In this document: positions 1-14,224 of the stretch, piece by piece
Numbering within the stretch: position 1 is the stretch's first letter
How the letters are laid out: each line of letters begins with the position of its first letter
Assembly: GCF_041381155.1 (NCBI RefSeq)
Contig: NC_091134.1
Location: 17,238,008-17,302,007, forward strand
DNA: 64,000 nt
From: Argopecten irradians
Lineage: Eukaryota > Mollusca > Bivalvia > Pectinida > Pectinidae
Direction of reading: 5' to 3'
Made by a program: the position numbers and the translations under genes
The notes under the pieces: generated by a model
Told to the model about the DNA's origin: nothing
Seen by the model: only the letters and a program-made list of their open reading frames with translations
Database searches by the model: none

Positions 1-1165
1 CTGACCACCTCTGTACATAGACCACCTCTGTACATACTGACCACCTCTGTACATAGACCACCTCTGTACATACTGACCACCTCTGTACATAGACCACCTC
101 TGTACATACTGACCACCTCTGTACATAGACCACCTCTGTACATACTGACCACCTCTGTACATACTGACCACCTCTGTACATAGACCACCTCTGTACATAC
201 TGACCACCTCTGTACATACTGACCACCTCTGTACATAGACCACCTCTGTACATACTGACCACCTCTGTACATAGACCACCTCTGTACATACTGACCACCT
301 CTGTACATACTGACCACCTCTGTACATAGACCACCTCTGTACATACTGACCACCTCTGTACATACTGACCACCTCTGTACATAGACCACCTCTGTACATA
401 CTGACCACCTCTGTACATAGACCACCTCTGTACATACTGACCACCTCTGTACATACTGACCACCTCTGTACATACTGACCACCTCTGTACATACTGACCA
501 CCTCTGTACATAGACCACCTCTGTACATAGACCACCTCTGTACATAGACCACCTCTGTACATACTGACCACCTCTGTACATACTGACCACCTCTGTACAT
601 ACTGACCACCTCTGTACATACTGACCACCTCTGTACAAAGACCACCTCTGTACAAAGACCACCTCTGTACATACTGACAACTTCTGTACATACAGACCAC
701 CTCTGTACATACTGACCACCTCTGTACATAGACCACCTCTCTACATACTGACCACCTCTGTACATAGACCACCTCTGTACATACTGACCACCTCTGTACA
801 TACTGACCACCTCTGTACATACTAGACCACCTCTGTACATATGACCACCTCTGTACATGACCACCTCTGTACATAGACCACCTCTGTACATACTGACCAC
901 CTCTGTACATAGACCACCTCTGTACATATAGACCACCTCTGTACATAGACCACCTCTGTACATAGACCACCTCTGTACATAGACCACCTCTGTACATAGA
1001 CCACCTCTGTACATAGACCACCTCTGTACATAGACCACCTCTGTACATACTGACCACTCCTGTACATACTGCATGACTACCTCTGTACATAGACCACCTC
1101 TGTACAAAGACCACCTCTGTACATAGACCACCTCTGTACATACTGACCACCTCTGCACATAGACC
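1..1165. repeat. 17/19-bp satellite, GACCACCTCTGTACATA
   Basis: The stretch is built from GACCACCTCTGTACATA (17 bp) and a 19-bp form with a leading CT, mixed in irregular order; an alternating 36-bp dimer is common in the first 400 bases. Variants increase toward the right end (acaaag, ctctac, gcacat), as expected at the decaying edge of an array. It begins at base 1, so it probably extends out of the window. The long reading frame on the minus strand here is only the repeat read in frame. Confidence 0.97.
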
Positions 1166-2550
1166 AACTGCTTAATAAGACTGCTTTTTGGGGGTCGTAA
1201 AAAGCCATAGTATACATTTTGACCTGTGTATTAAGATCACTTTACTATATAGACAATAATTTTCTCATGATTACTGTGGTAATCTTTATAGTTAGACTTC
1301 ATATAATCAAACAGAGGTGAGATGGGATGTGATAAGACATAAAGGGGTAATAGAGCTGACATCGCTATTGTGTATTATCTTATATAATAGGGATGAAGGG
1401 ATATGGAGACATCAGGTTTAGTCCCCTAGTTTAATCTATTAGTCAGACACCCTAAATCCAAATTCAATCTTTAAGGTGTAATACCTACCAGGCAATCAAG
1501 TCCTACATTTTACCCTATATAGATATAGCCTCTCAAAGGCTTGCAATAGATGACTTATATCACAAAACAGCTGAAGTACAGAAAATGTAGGTCTACATTG
1601 ATATAGAAACACCAGCTTAATTCTGATAAAGATATGAACTCTGACCATGCGTCTAAAGTTTCAGTTTAAACAAAATCCATGGACCTGCATTAATTGAACA
1701 TTATATACACAGCAAGTACGAACCCCCTTCAACCAGTAATATTTCAAGTCTTCAAGTTCTGTCACGATGGGTTTTTTTTATAACTGCACCTAGCTAGACA
1801 TTCTTAAGTGTGAAACTCTTAACACTGCCCTCCCAATCAAAAAGTGAGAAGGAAATCAAGGAGGAAACTGAAGCCTACATGGTATTTTTGGACAATTAGC
1901 CTTATTTATAAAGATCTCAACTTCTAGCTGCGATAATATCATATTTCCACAAAATTAAGCTTAACTGGAAATTTCTCCATGGCTAATTTGGAGAAGTGAA
2001 GGAGACAAGTCCTTGAGAAAACTCAAGATAATAGGAAATTGGTACAATGATACTTGATTGTTATTTGAGGATGGAGGTTTTGGGGGTGATGGTAAGATCC
2101 TTTAACGAGAGTTGTCATACAAGTTGGAGATATTAAAACAATTTTAGGTGCCTTGTGTTATACAGTGATGTATAGTTATATGATAAGCATTGATGGTTCT
2201 GGTGAAATACAGGATATTGGGGAGTTTTGTTTTGTTTTCAATATGGCATCAGTGGAAATGGTTGAATAAACATGGCCTCCATTATTTATGTAATAGATAG
2301 TTGGATAAATAATTCTCAAGATTGTTCTGAAAGAAAGCAGTATATCTGTATTTGATGCCATTTTGTATTACTTCCTACAAGGAGCTTTACCCAATAGAAA
2401 ATCCTGGCGGCATTGCGGTACCAATTCCCGGCAGGATCCCTGTGGGATTCCCGCTCATATTTTCTCTTGGATAGTATTATTGAAATATATTACAAAATAT
2501 ATCCAGCAGGATTATAAGGGTTATGGTGCCAGTAGGATCTTATAGTATTA

Positions 2551-2690
2551 CCTCACTGAACCACACAGCCAAAATCACCAGTAGGTCATGTGATACTCAA
2601 TCACATTATACTGACATTATAGTGCCACCTCACTGAATCACACATCCAAAGTCACCAGTAGGCCATGTGATATTTGATCACATTATACTG
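2551..2690. repeat. Two-copy degenerate tandem repeat (~77 bp)
   Basis: Two adjacent copies begin at about 2551 and 2628. Both contain 'cctcactgaa/tcacac', 'caccagtagg' and 'tcacattatactga'. They differ by several substitutions, so the duplication is not recent. No coding sense is apparent. Confidence 0.75.
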
Positions 2691-5574
2691 AAAACAGATG
2701 AACCAATCGCACCACTCCTAAGAAACATAATACAGTCAACGAAAATAGCAAAATTATGATAAAGGTCGTAGTTCAGTGGTCCATGGCTACATAATGATCT
2801 AAAACTTCTAATACAACTATATGTAGAAGTATACACTTAAATTGACATGTCTATAAAAGCATTCTAGACCTTGCATGCATCCCAGGGATAAAGAGAGAAT
2901 GGTTTTAATGGTCAAGTGATCTTTATACACAGAGTATACATTCCAACAATCTCTGTATATCATCATACTGGTACGATACACACAAGAAAGTCACATCTTA
3001 ACAAATAGATGGTCTTTATACAAAGTAAACAGGTTTTACAGTATATCAGTCTATCATTATACAGATCATGCCAAGAAATATTGAATATGAGACTTAGTGA
3101 TATTATTTTAATATTTATTACATTGAACATCGTGGACACTAAAGTCAGTAAACCCTTGATCTTTACCAATGCTCAATTCTACATAAAAATTTGAAATCAG
3201 ATTTAGAGATTAAGTTCATGTATTTAAGCTTCACTTCTTGCATGATGTATATCCGATACATAACTGTTGGAAACTGTTTAACTTTGTTGCTAAAATCACG
3301 ATTTTCACTAGAAGTTTGGCGACGTCGATAACGAGAGCGTGCTCTTCAATCTTGACTAGAGCACTCAGAACGAGACTGGGTTCAAATTAATTATCATGAT
3401 AGTAGAGTCAGCCTACAAACAATGCTTGACAATTTTGTTTTAAACACATAATTTTCATGGTTGTGAGAGACGTATGGTTATGATCCAACACCTGATAAAT
3501 CATTACACTACATGATATCATGACCGTGTCCCGCTTCAAAGCAAACAAACATGAATTATGGATAATTATGCTGATTAGGCGTGACTGAATCCGAGTAGTA
3601 TATATGTTCACACAGTGGAATCATTGTCAGATTTTCATATATTTTGTTAGAATTTAGAGAAGATAGAGATTACTTTATGAATGTTTGGCTGAGATGAACA
3701 CTTCATGGCTTTAATAAAAGGAACGGTGACCAAAGGAGACATTGCAGTTTTATGGAGCATTTCCCTTCATGTTCAAACTCTCAATTTTTAGAAAATGCTA
3801 CATGCTACTTTGGAATGTAATTTTGTATTTCTTATTTGGAGACATTCTTTGAAATCCTCAATATGATTAAAATTTTCAATATACGTTTTTTTTTATTTTT
3901 TATTTGTTCATGAAAGTTCATTAAGTATCATATTCAATTGCAAAACAATGCCAACTCAATTTCAAATCAAGGCTTTTCTAATCATGAGGAAAACCTTCAG
4001 CAGATTACATTTTTGTATAACACTATCAAATATTTATACCAATACATATTTATACATACATTATTTTATTTCACACAACGAGGCTTTACATTAAAAGCAA
4101 AAACATTTTATATAATCCCTTTTGGTTGCTCACTGCTACATAAAACTCCCATGTATTGGGAATTAAAATACACATAATTCCCTACGTATTTATACGTTTA
4201 ACAATTTCTTTCAAAGGCCTTGTATTTACCTGTATTTTACCTATATCACTAGTAGATTTTTCATGCTAAATTTAGTTACTATTGTATACAGAGTGCCCTG
4301 ATTAATTGTACATGTTTCTACTAGTTCTACATAGTTTTTAAAACAAATAATTGATTTCATGCCAAATACATATTTTTCTCCACTTTGAAATTAAACCGAC
4401 TGCCTTACAAATTAAATGGATTTGGTATAGAATGCTATCAAGACTTATTTTGTCTGAGTTATTTGACCAGAACTAAAGTTTGAACAAGGCATTGAACTCG
4501 TCACAATGGCTGTAGTTCGGTGTTGCTAAGGCAACAATGCCTCAATGCCTTGACGCAAATCAAATTTATAGACATAAAATCATGCGCAAAAGAGGAAATT
4601 TTTGGACTAGGCGACGGTCGCCACTTGACTGCGAGCTCTACCTGAGTTTTAATATTTCCACCTATCAGTGTTTGTATTATATCAACGTTTCTGTCAGATT
4701 AAGCTAAAACCAGCTATTTATAGGCTTTTTCAACTTATATAAAAGCAGACTAGTCCAGTGGATTTGGAAATGTACTTTAATTGTGATCGATAAAAAAGGA
4801 TCTACCTATTTATTGCACACCAGTTTTGAGTCGTCTTATTACTTATGAAACATAACACCAAATAATTCTTTTTAAATAATCGTGTACTTAAACAAAATGA
4901 ATAGATACAACACATCATGGCAACATGAATAGATAGAATACATAAGCCCCGTACTTAGTACTCAGAAATTCATATATACACAAGTAAAATGTAGCTCAAA
5001 CTGTAAATATTTAAAAGCGTGTGAGAAATATCTCCTATATTTGTCTAGTCTCTGTACATGTATGTAGAAACAATATTTAATTTACTACCCCATACAATTT
5101 GTGGTTGTTATGGCGACCAATGATAACAGATATTCTACCCTAACATTCTTTCATACCTATAGGTCTTATCTGGGAAAAGAAGGAGAGTTTTATATGGTAG
5201 TATACAAATATCCAGCCCTCGATATCCACACACACAAATCTCAATAAATATCTTGGTCACCATGATTTTCTATCTTTTAATATATGAGTTTTCACTCATA
5301 TATTATTAATTATTTTGACGATATATCATTTTATGGCTTCACATAGAATCTTTGAATACCAACCATAACCTTCAAGCAAACTTGACCTTGAAATTATATT
5401 GATATGAGAAGAATTTAGAAGCCTACAATTTGTGATATTTGGATATGTTAATAGTAAGCTATAATTAAATGACACTTATTCAATCTATCGATGCATGATC
5501 AGGTGACAAGATTAAGGAAAAGAATGTGGATAATAATATATAAGCCAAAGTAATAAAAATCAAAATGGATTCGT

Positions 5575-5720
5575 TTGGTTTAGTTATAGTATTACGTCCT
5601 ATTTACAGCAAGGGCCATTAAAGGTTGTGTCAGATTTAAATAATGGAGGGAAGCCGGAGTACCCAGAGAAAAACCATCAACCTTTTAATGTGATATATCT
5701 TAACCACTCAACCACTGTGG
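5575..5720 (-). mobile_element. SINE-like fragment, reverse orientation
   Basis: The plus strand reads 'attacgtcctatttacagc', then 'gggccattaaagg', 'gccggagtacccagagaaa' and 'cttaaccactcaaccactgtgg'. This is the reverse complement of a common mollusc SINE layout: tRNA-like head with A box (TGGTTAAG), body, then tail GGACGTTA. The family assignment is from memory. The copy is degraded. Confidence 0.55.
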
Positions 5721-7766
5721 CTTCATCCAAATCATTTTTGTCTATAATATACTGAGGATGTCAAGTTTAGTAAAAGGATGAAAATCTTATGAAATGTTTA
5801 AATTAAAAGTTTACATCATTCCCTAAGTAAGAAAACAATAAAAGCACTTATATTTGAAAACTAATGTACTGGCATTTATATGTATAGCTCTTTTTTGAAG
5901 AAGAATAAACCTGAATGTCAATAAATGTTGGTTGTGAGGCATAATTGAGACATATAGTGTGTACATACTTGTCGATGATAACATATAATTGACTAAGTTA
6001 ACATGGGACAACCCACCCCAGTAACCACATAAAATAGCTCAATACACAAAACTCTGTCATTGGACAACTGAATGCATGGCAACATATCAACTTCAATTCA
6101 TCATTCACGTCAATACCAATTAAAATGTATACATGTATTGCGCGGTTTGTACACAAAATCGAGTTCCAAGTAACACCACTTTGGAAAGATCTATACTGTA
6201 TTGAGTGAAAATTTGTCGATTCGTAACTCTATTTTCACAGTAAAAGCTGGATCTTTATAATAATACTATGGTAAACAAATGTATTCATTGATTCCGAAAT
6301 CAATCCAGGTATGTGTTGTCAGCGTACTGACCAAGAATCAATTTCCTAGGGGATCGTGTCGTTAAAGTGCCATCGGTTGCCACAGCGATACGAGATTTTG
6401 CCCCAGGAAAGATCTTTCCTCGACAATTAAGTCGACTCCCTACACTGATTAACATGAAAAATTAAACATAAATTTATTTACTTTCAAACAATGTAATAAA
6501 TGTCGGGAGGCGTGAAAACAATAAATTCCCATACAGTGTATATACTGTACAATAACTGCTGCCTTGAATAGCAATGAGATTAAGCCTATAAAATGTATGT
6601 ACAGGTATTTTGTGAATAGAAAAAAGTATGAATTTCAATTTTAATTTCCTTAATGAAAAACAGTTCTGAAGATGGGGTTAATAAATTTCTACTAGCTGTC
6701 AGTAAAGGTCTCCAAAGATGACAGATGACCTGAACGAACCCCGAAATAATAAATTCTAATTTTCGCACTTGATCCATGAAATATATAATCTGTACATGTA
6801 AATGAAGAATAATTCTCCATCATTTCGGAAAACACATACATTATGTCAAAAATCTTTTCCCTTTCAGGAAAGACATCTATTATGTAAAAATTTCTTTTTT
6901 TCCGCATTTTTATGTGAACAAATTAGTTTTAAAACTTTGAATTTGGACATGAAATGAAAATCACCCACTGAATAAATGCTTTAATTTATACAGTTGTCAA
7001 TCATATCCTTATCGTCGTCAGTTTCCAGGTGACCGTCCGTACATTGACAATATGGACTGAGTGAAAGCATTAAAGAAGCATTAAACAATGACAAAATGAT
7101 CTTTATTTCATTAATCAGGACACACTCAGGCATCTGGTACTAATCACCCTTATATTACAATACAGTCATCAATACTTGACTTGATATGATTTTTTTTCTT
7201 TCTCTCTCTCCTCCCTCCTTTTCTTTCTGCCCCGCCCCCCACCTCCAAAATAATTACAAAATCAACAAGATATAATAGGTCGATCTTTCTGTGAAAAGAA
7301 TCTGGAGCCCTAAAATCAGAAATCCACTAAGTCAAGGTAGTGATGAGTTAATTCCTTTTCACTTTTGATTGCCACACATTGCAGAGATCAAGCTTAAAAT
7401 TTATTGAATAGTTACACATGGCTTGTTCATGCAGACTTAGTAGATCGTCTTAGTTTCTGGCTTATCAGATGCTGCAGATTTCATACATAAATGTATAAAT
7501 CAGGTCTCTGTGACCTATATTTTTTGCTTCACTTTAGGGACTCCCATTTGGTAGTGAATAAAAGATTTTTTTCAAAGATATTTCCTTGTTTTGAAGGATA
7601 TTTTAAGTAATTTGATATAATATAATGGCCATTTAATTTCACAATTTATTGGCATAAAGAACTATCGTATACTGATACCTGTAAATGCAGAAACCGTTTC
7701 AGGATGATTTACAAAATGTGTAAATTAACTGCACATGTAAGCTTGTTTACAGTATATTTGTCTTAC

Positions 7767-9387
7767 CTTCTTCACTCTGTTTTCCTGCCTTGCTGACATG
7801 AGAGTTGACGTAATTGACGTAGATTCCGGCCTTGCCTGCTGGAGATGTTGTGGGGGAATGACCCTGTAGAGTGTCACCATTGACCGTCGGATCTAGCTGG
7901 TAGTTCTTTGGTAGGATTGGACGGAACTTATCTTTACCTGGAATCAACGGCACTCCACCATGTGCTAGTATCTTATTGGAAGAGAAATTTTCAGGGTGAA
8001 CTTGCCCGGTGACTGAGTCAGCAGATCTGCTCAGACCATACATCTGTAGAAGTTCATTCATGGTGTTCTCCGCATAGTCCTTTAGGGCAGATATTTCAAG
8101 ATTGTCTTGCTTGGAGGAATTTTTTGGTGTTGGCTTTGGCACTGTTGATGATTTATCTATGGATGTTGCTACACGTAGATCTTCTGGTGAATTTCGTCCC
8201 GACTCGCTTCTCAGAGACATCTCATCCCCATCCATACTGTATTCAAATTCGGAACTATCACTGTCCATGTAACTGTCGGCGTCGGTCCGGCACACAGATA
8301 AGTCTAGTGGCATATTAAAGCTTGGTGTCATCTGAGGCTTCCTAGTTTTCCTTGAGTTGCGGCCTTCTGAAGACTTAGTAGTGAGGTTTAATGAACTAGA
8401 GCTATCATTAATACTACTAGGTACTGAAGTAATACTGGTTTCTGGTGATTGAATCAGACTCTCTTCCATGTCCATACTTTCATTTACAGTTCTCACATTC
8501 TCTTCTTCATCCATATATTCATCGTCATTTTCTGGAGGTGGGAATGTTGTATTTTGGTTATTCAACTCATACTCTGCAAGTTCGTCTTTATCATCTATAC
8601 AATCATACTGTCCCATAATTTCCCGTACTTGAGATATATTACGTGGGGTTGCTTTCCGACTTTTTCTCCGACTTGCCCCAGACACTTTCAACTGACTAGA
8701 AATAGTTGGTGTAGAGAATGCTGATGGTGTTGATGACGATACAGGTGATATGGCTGGTGTACAGACCGATGACGTTGCTAAACCTTTCACTGATGATAAA
8801 TCAACACTCTTCCCATCCATATCATCACCCAAATCATTTCCTTCACAATTTTCCATGTCCTTATCATCGTTTCTCTGCGAAAGTTCTAAATTATTTGTAA
8901 CATCACTATGGTTGCTACTGAGATCGTGCGACAATTTTTCAGTCAAATCGTTGTTATTATTTTCACATCTAAGTCCTTCCTTGTCCGATTCTGAAGAATA
9001 AACATTGCTCCCTGAAGAATCAGAACCAGGATTCCCAGTGTTTGTGCTTTCATGTTTTCTAGTCACAAGAGACAATACCTGATCTTCGGATTCTCTACAA
9101 TTTTGCAAAACATCACTTCTTATTTCTTCTTTGCCTGATGATACAACCTCACCTACATTATTTTGAAGAATTGAGTTAACTTCGGGTGTTGCATCTTCAA
9201 CCATTTTATTTGACAGATTGATTGGACTGGCATGGTTGAAACTGGCCTGTGTCAGAGGTTCTTGGTGACACAGACTGGAAGTGGAGCCAAGACCAGGAAG
9301 AGACAGAGGCGAGTCATTGCTGATGAGTTTTAATTTGGCACAAATGGCATCTAACTTTCGTGTTTTCGTTGAGACTACGGAGGCCAT
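7767..9387 (-). CDS. CASZ1: Castor/CASZ1 homologue, N-terminal coding exon (partial gene)
   Basis: Castor/CASZ1 is a nuclear multi-zinc-finger transcription factor used in neural and cardiac cell-fate control. This exon encodes about 540 residues, mostly acidic and serine-rich. Two blocks match vertebrate CASZ1 as I remember it: LDAICAKL at residues 12-19 (human LNAICAKL) and LKDYAENTMNELLQMYG at about 435-451 (human LRDYAASTMTEFLGMFG). PLDLS at 360-364 is a canonical CtBP-binding motif, and a basic patch RRKSRK lies at 240-245. The start is the first ATG after the exon's acceptor; the exon appears to begin at 9493 (AG at 9494-9495). The frame runs on to a stop at 7747, but GAAG|GTAAGA at 7767/7766 is a good donor in phase 1, so the true exon should end at 7767. 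No zinc finger is visible in this window, so the 3' part must lie beyond base 1. Alternatively this is a truncated gene. Confidence 0.82.
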
Positions 9388-11146
9388 GTTGGTGAAGTGG
9401 ACGGCAGCAGTGTAAAAGGCTTATCGAAACAAAGTCACATCTTGTTTATAGGTAGATGTTGGTTGTCCTTCCAAAGTCTGGGACCATCGCCTCCTGAAAT
9501 CATACAATATCAAATGTGAAAGGCAATGCATTAAATACTGGAAGGGACATACAAACTTCTAACTTTTTATACTCACTTTGTAAATAAATACGTTATATTT
9601 TTCCATGTTTAATTCATTAATCTAAATCAATGAAAATATTTTCTTGGTGCTAAAGAAAATCTTTTCATTACATATTATATTAAGTTAGGTTTTCTTAATA
9701 AATACTTGATTAACTCTAAGAATTACCATGGTCCCATCAACCTCAGGCGAACAAAGTTTGGCAGGATTTCTTAAGTCACTCCAGTAAAGAATGTCTAAAC
9801 TGAAGTGATGGAATTAAAAAGTGACTTTACTGGCCGTATGCTTTGTTTTCCAATCAGTTGCTTGGAAGGCAGTTTACATTATCCAATCAAATTTTTAGGA
9901 AGAAAACTATATGTTATCCAATTAGAATGAATATTCCCAGATGTATTGTGTTAAATGATTATTTTGAACACAATTGGAGAGCACTATACGTACAATAAAA
10001 GATAAAGAATGAATAATAATTCTTAATTAATCAAGCTGGATACAATTATATACCAATCTAGCAAAGATTACATTTATATATGATGAAATATAATCTTCCT
10101 GACGTTATAGTATAATATAGCCACAAGGATCCTAGTATAGAGACCCTTAGAGTGCTATCAGATTTCCTTTCTCTAAGTGATGAAACGTTGAGCAGTTTAT
10201 ATTGGAAAATTTCTACAAACTGAAAAATATGTTTTTGTTTGCATTTCTATCCCCCTGATAAAGCCTAACTTTATGTTTTACATATATCACACATGGTTGT
10301 TTAAATATAACAGAAGGAATAATCTAAATAATTTGAGTAATCTAAATATCTTTCATGTCTATTTAACAAACCTCAAAACTGACCACCACTTTGAAACATT
10401 ACATAGTTTTAGATAGCAACATAACATATAGAATTAGAGAGAATATGTAAATATTCTGAAGAATTTTGTGATAATCACAATGCATGGGTCTTCATTTTCA
10501 AATGTTTCACTGTAAACTGAAATGTCCTATATGTGTAAAGCTATTATCTACGTGGGAAAAGCATTCCAGTATTGGAGAATGCATCAAAAGTGTCAAATAT
10601 GAACAGAATCAAAATGTCAGTGACATTTTAGCAATACAACTGGTGAAAACAGTAAATGTTTGAAAGGTCATTTTCTCATGAACATGACAAAACCTGAATA
10701 TTTTTGTAAAACTGCTTTCATTGGATATATTTATGCCCTAAAATCAAAACTCTAAATGTCAGTTTTTTTTAAAAGTTTGTACCACCCCAATTTTATCATT
10801 AAACACAAAGTATAGCCGGAGTGCTAGGCCCACATCCTCTTTTTACTGAAGAAACTCTATATTTGTGTTTCGTTCTCCAAATTATTTTGAATGGCACACT
10901 TGAACTTCCACTTAACTGCTAACTATAGTGACACAAAAATCCAAAGTGTACAAATAAATCAAACCCTACCAAACCCTTTAAAATGAGTATTTCCTTATAA
11001 CGACCATGTTACAAGCATGGATACAAAGGTCCATAAACAAAATATTGCATTTCTATTCTTAACTACTTATCATCCTAATATCAAACCTTCTCTGAATGTT
11101 TTACATAAATAATAAGTTTCTTATAAATATTAATAAATAAGATAGT

Positions 11147-11365
11147 CTATAAACCAGTTTTCTTCTGTGTGTGATTTATTTTCATGAATTTTACTATTTT
11201 AAGTGAATTCATGAAAATTTATATTCGCGAATTAACATCTACATCATTGATATTGATTGGAAATTCCATTAAAATTTCAAATCCGCGCATATCAATCGTT
11301 GCGAACTTGTTTTAAAATGGAAATCGCAAAATTATTATCAGCAAAAGACAGTTGGTTTACAGTAA
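11147..11365. mobile_element. MITE-like element, copy 1
   Basis: Imperfect terminal inverted repeats: the left end reads 'ctataaaccagttttcttct' and the right end 'aaaagacagttggtttacag'. Inside are short complementary blocks such as 'gtgtgatttattttcatgaa' and 'gcgaattaac'. It has no coding capacity. The second copy at 14012 shares the ends and the 'gtgtgattta' block in opposite orientation, which supports a mobile family. Confidence 0.5.
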
Positions 11366-14011
11366 AATTCTTAATCAAATTTACAGCTGTATATTTTCTT
11401 TATTTGCTATATAATATTTTTATTATCTTGATCGATCTTTAAATATATCTTGACATGATATTTTAACTGTCATATCCTATTTAAAGATGAAATTCCTATG
11501 TTTGACCCTATGTTAATGTACACCTGTTTCCCTAACTCCTCCTCCTATTCGAGGTCTTATTTATTTAAGTTCCTATCTTTGCTTAATCAATGCATACTGA
11601 AAATAATTCCTTTATCTTAATTCTTTTTTGTCAAATGATATATAACGCTATGATTTTGATCTGTTGCTTGTTGATGTATTACAAGGTAACACTACTTGCA
11701 GTCTACTTATTACAGTACATTGAAATTATTGTGTATAATCATTTTGGATTGTTTATAATGCAATGACTGTTATATTTAAAAGATACAGTTATGTAGTTAG
11801 TGCTAAAACACGATAACCACTAAAATGTGTACATTCACAGTATTACACGTCATGTGATATAAATCAAACTCTTAATTATTTATTGAACAAAGAATTCACA
11901 AAGTTTACTTTACCTCCTACAAAATGACACAAAATCATTAATTTTGTTTCAGAACTGAAGTCTCTTACAATAAAACTATTCCGTATGAAATAACATGAGA
12001 CATTAGTTTTGCGGCATCATTATAATGATCAAAGAACACCGTTATCTTGAGCCATCAGACAATTCCACACCATTACCATCCATATTTGTAGATCTATAAT
12101 CAAACTGGAGACATCTCGCGATTTTTTCTCATTTTTTGTTATTAAGTCCCTCATATATAAAGCTGTGAGGAACATCTCCAGATAAAACCCTTCAACACAA
12201 GCTTTGGGACAAAAGAGTGACATTTTACCTCACATTCATTGGAAATCAATTCGCTCTTTCGCATTTCATTGAATAATAACTCTGAAAAAGGATTTTCTCG
12301 TCAGACATTGATCATGGAGTTGGTCTATTAAGAGGATTTCATCACCAAAACGGCAAAGTCGTCACTTCACAATGCAAAATATCGCCATAAACGAGGAATA
12401 GTCATATCGGATTTATTATCACTGAAAAATGTGAAGAAGTAACAGCTGAGGAGAATATCAATAACTTCTAGCCATATCTTTCCATAAAATTCTGTTGACT
12501 CATGATTTAATTCAGAAGTCAAATAGTTGCTTCTGTGGGGTCACAAAATAAATGTCAAACTCAGGCACAGTCCACCCTCAAATATATTGCGGAGAAAACA
12601 AAATCTTCTGCAATTGAAATCATTTTCAAACAACCTATCAGATTCATAATTTCAAGTTTTCAATATTTTCACCTAAATGAGCATTTAACTTTTCAAAAAA
12701 ATGAAAAAAGTTAAACTTCAGGTTTGTAGGAATCTTATTGATCTCTTTAAGTAACAAAAAACATCAATACCTAAATCAAGGTCTAAATTAAGAACTATTT
12801 TAAAACTCTTGGCCTTAGATTTTTTTTAAAAATATCTTCTTTTCTTCATTTCATATGGGTACATAATAATAAATGAAAATTGAAACCAACAATTCTCTTT
12901 TATGGAGGTCAATCAAAAGTTGTTTTTGATTTTAAATTATTTGACTATAATTGTTAAATAACACATGCATTTGATCACAGATGAAAAATGGAGATTAGCG
13001 ACAAAGAAATGTGAAAATGTTTTTTAAATAAAAATGAAGTAAAATGAGTGCATTGTAATTCAACAAAGAACGACGAATACAAGAAAATTTCATATGACCA
13101 AAAAAAAAAGATCATAGCTGTCATACTGTTTCAGATTCCATCATGTTTAAAGGTTTTGTTCAATTTATAAGGAAGGACGTTCACAAAATATCTAATTTTA
13201 AGAGAACACGAGCATAGAAAATGAGCAAAAACTCATCCTCTGTGTTAGTTTTTTGTGTATAAAACAGAAGAAACTATATGGTACAGGGCCCTGAAATGAT
13301 CACCAACTGTCACAATATAAGACATATTTCTTTTACTTGAAACACAAGATTTGAACATAAAATAGCTTCAAGCCCTGTCAGTGTATTAATTTGTCTGTAA
13401 ATGCCAGGCAAACGGTCATAAAATAACTCAAGCTATTTTTCAGAATAATATTCCTCTCGCTGTCAAAACTGTAAACTTCTATGAAATTAATTGAATTATT
13501 GTGTGTAGGTTTTCATGAGAGGCTGGTTAAATGATATCCTATTAAAACAGTGGCTTTTGTTCTGTCGTGAGAGGGGAAAGAGAGAAACATTAATCTCGAC
13601 CATCAGTTAGCTGTCAGCTACGATCCCTCTGTTATTGACAAATGATTAAATTAGGCTAGTGAATATGACCTTAGGGCATGGTCTATCTCTACATAAAAAT
13701 AACATTAAACTCCTCATAATTATTAATTCTTATAAACATATCATTTTGTTATAAAACTGAGGCTACAAAAACGGCAGCAATAAAAATGATACGTGAAATT
13801 CGATGACATGATCATAAATCATATACCTCGCAAAACTATAGGAAAACTAGTTATTGAGTATGAATCAAACAAATACTTAAGACAATTCAGCGAAAAGGAA
13901 AAATGTTGATCAAAAGATTTTTAAGTAAAAAGTATTTTTAAAGCTAAGCTGCAACACAACAGCATCTTGATTCTCATCATCTTTTCTCTAGCTATGTTTG
14001 GTAACTATAAA

Positions 14012-14224
14012 TATGTAAACCAACTCTCCAGCATTTCTGCATGGCTATTTTGTTTTGTAGTTTTCAATACAAGTTTTTGAAGATAAACGTTCGCTTACTG
14101 GAAATTTCTATCAATATAAGCGATGTTCATATTAATAATTGGAGATAAATATTTGTGAATTTACTTAGATCACGAAATTCGCAGAAGTAAATCACACATG
14201 AAAAATAGTTGGTTTGCAGTATAT
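14012..14224. mobile_element. MITE-like element, copy 2
   Basis: Ends are 'tatgtaaaccaactctcc' on the left and 'aatagttggtttgcagtata' on the right, an imperfect inverted pair. The right part carries 'cgaaattcgcagaagtaaat' followed by 'cacaca', the reverse complement of the pattern at the left of the 11147 element. It is non-coding and about 210 bp long. Confidence 0.5.

Larger units (their letters stand above)
1166..7766. other. Non-coding stretch, probably castor intron
   Basis: I see no convincing exon on either strand. The stretch is AT-rich and lies downstream of the castor N-terminal exon, so it should belong to that gene's next intron unless the gene is truncated. It contains a degenerate duplication near 2551-2690, a SINE-like fragment near 5575-5720, a pyrimidine-rich run near 7190-7240, and an RFX X-box-like GTTGCTAAGGCAAC at 4523-4536. 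Small exons could be missed by eye. Confidence 0.6.

Noticed and set aside
822-1067. 81-codon minus-strand ORF of repeating YVQRWSMYRGGLCTEV
   Set aside because: It is the 17/19-bp satellite translated; no coding evidence.
8124-9001. Plus-strand ORFs opposite the castor exon
   Set aside because: Antisense shadows of a long, well-supported coding exon.
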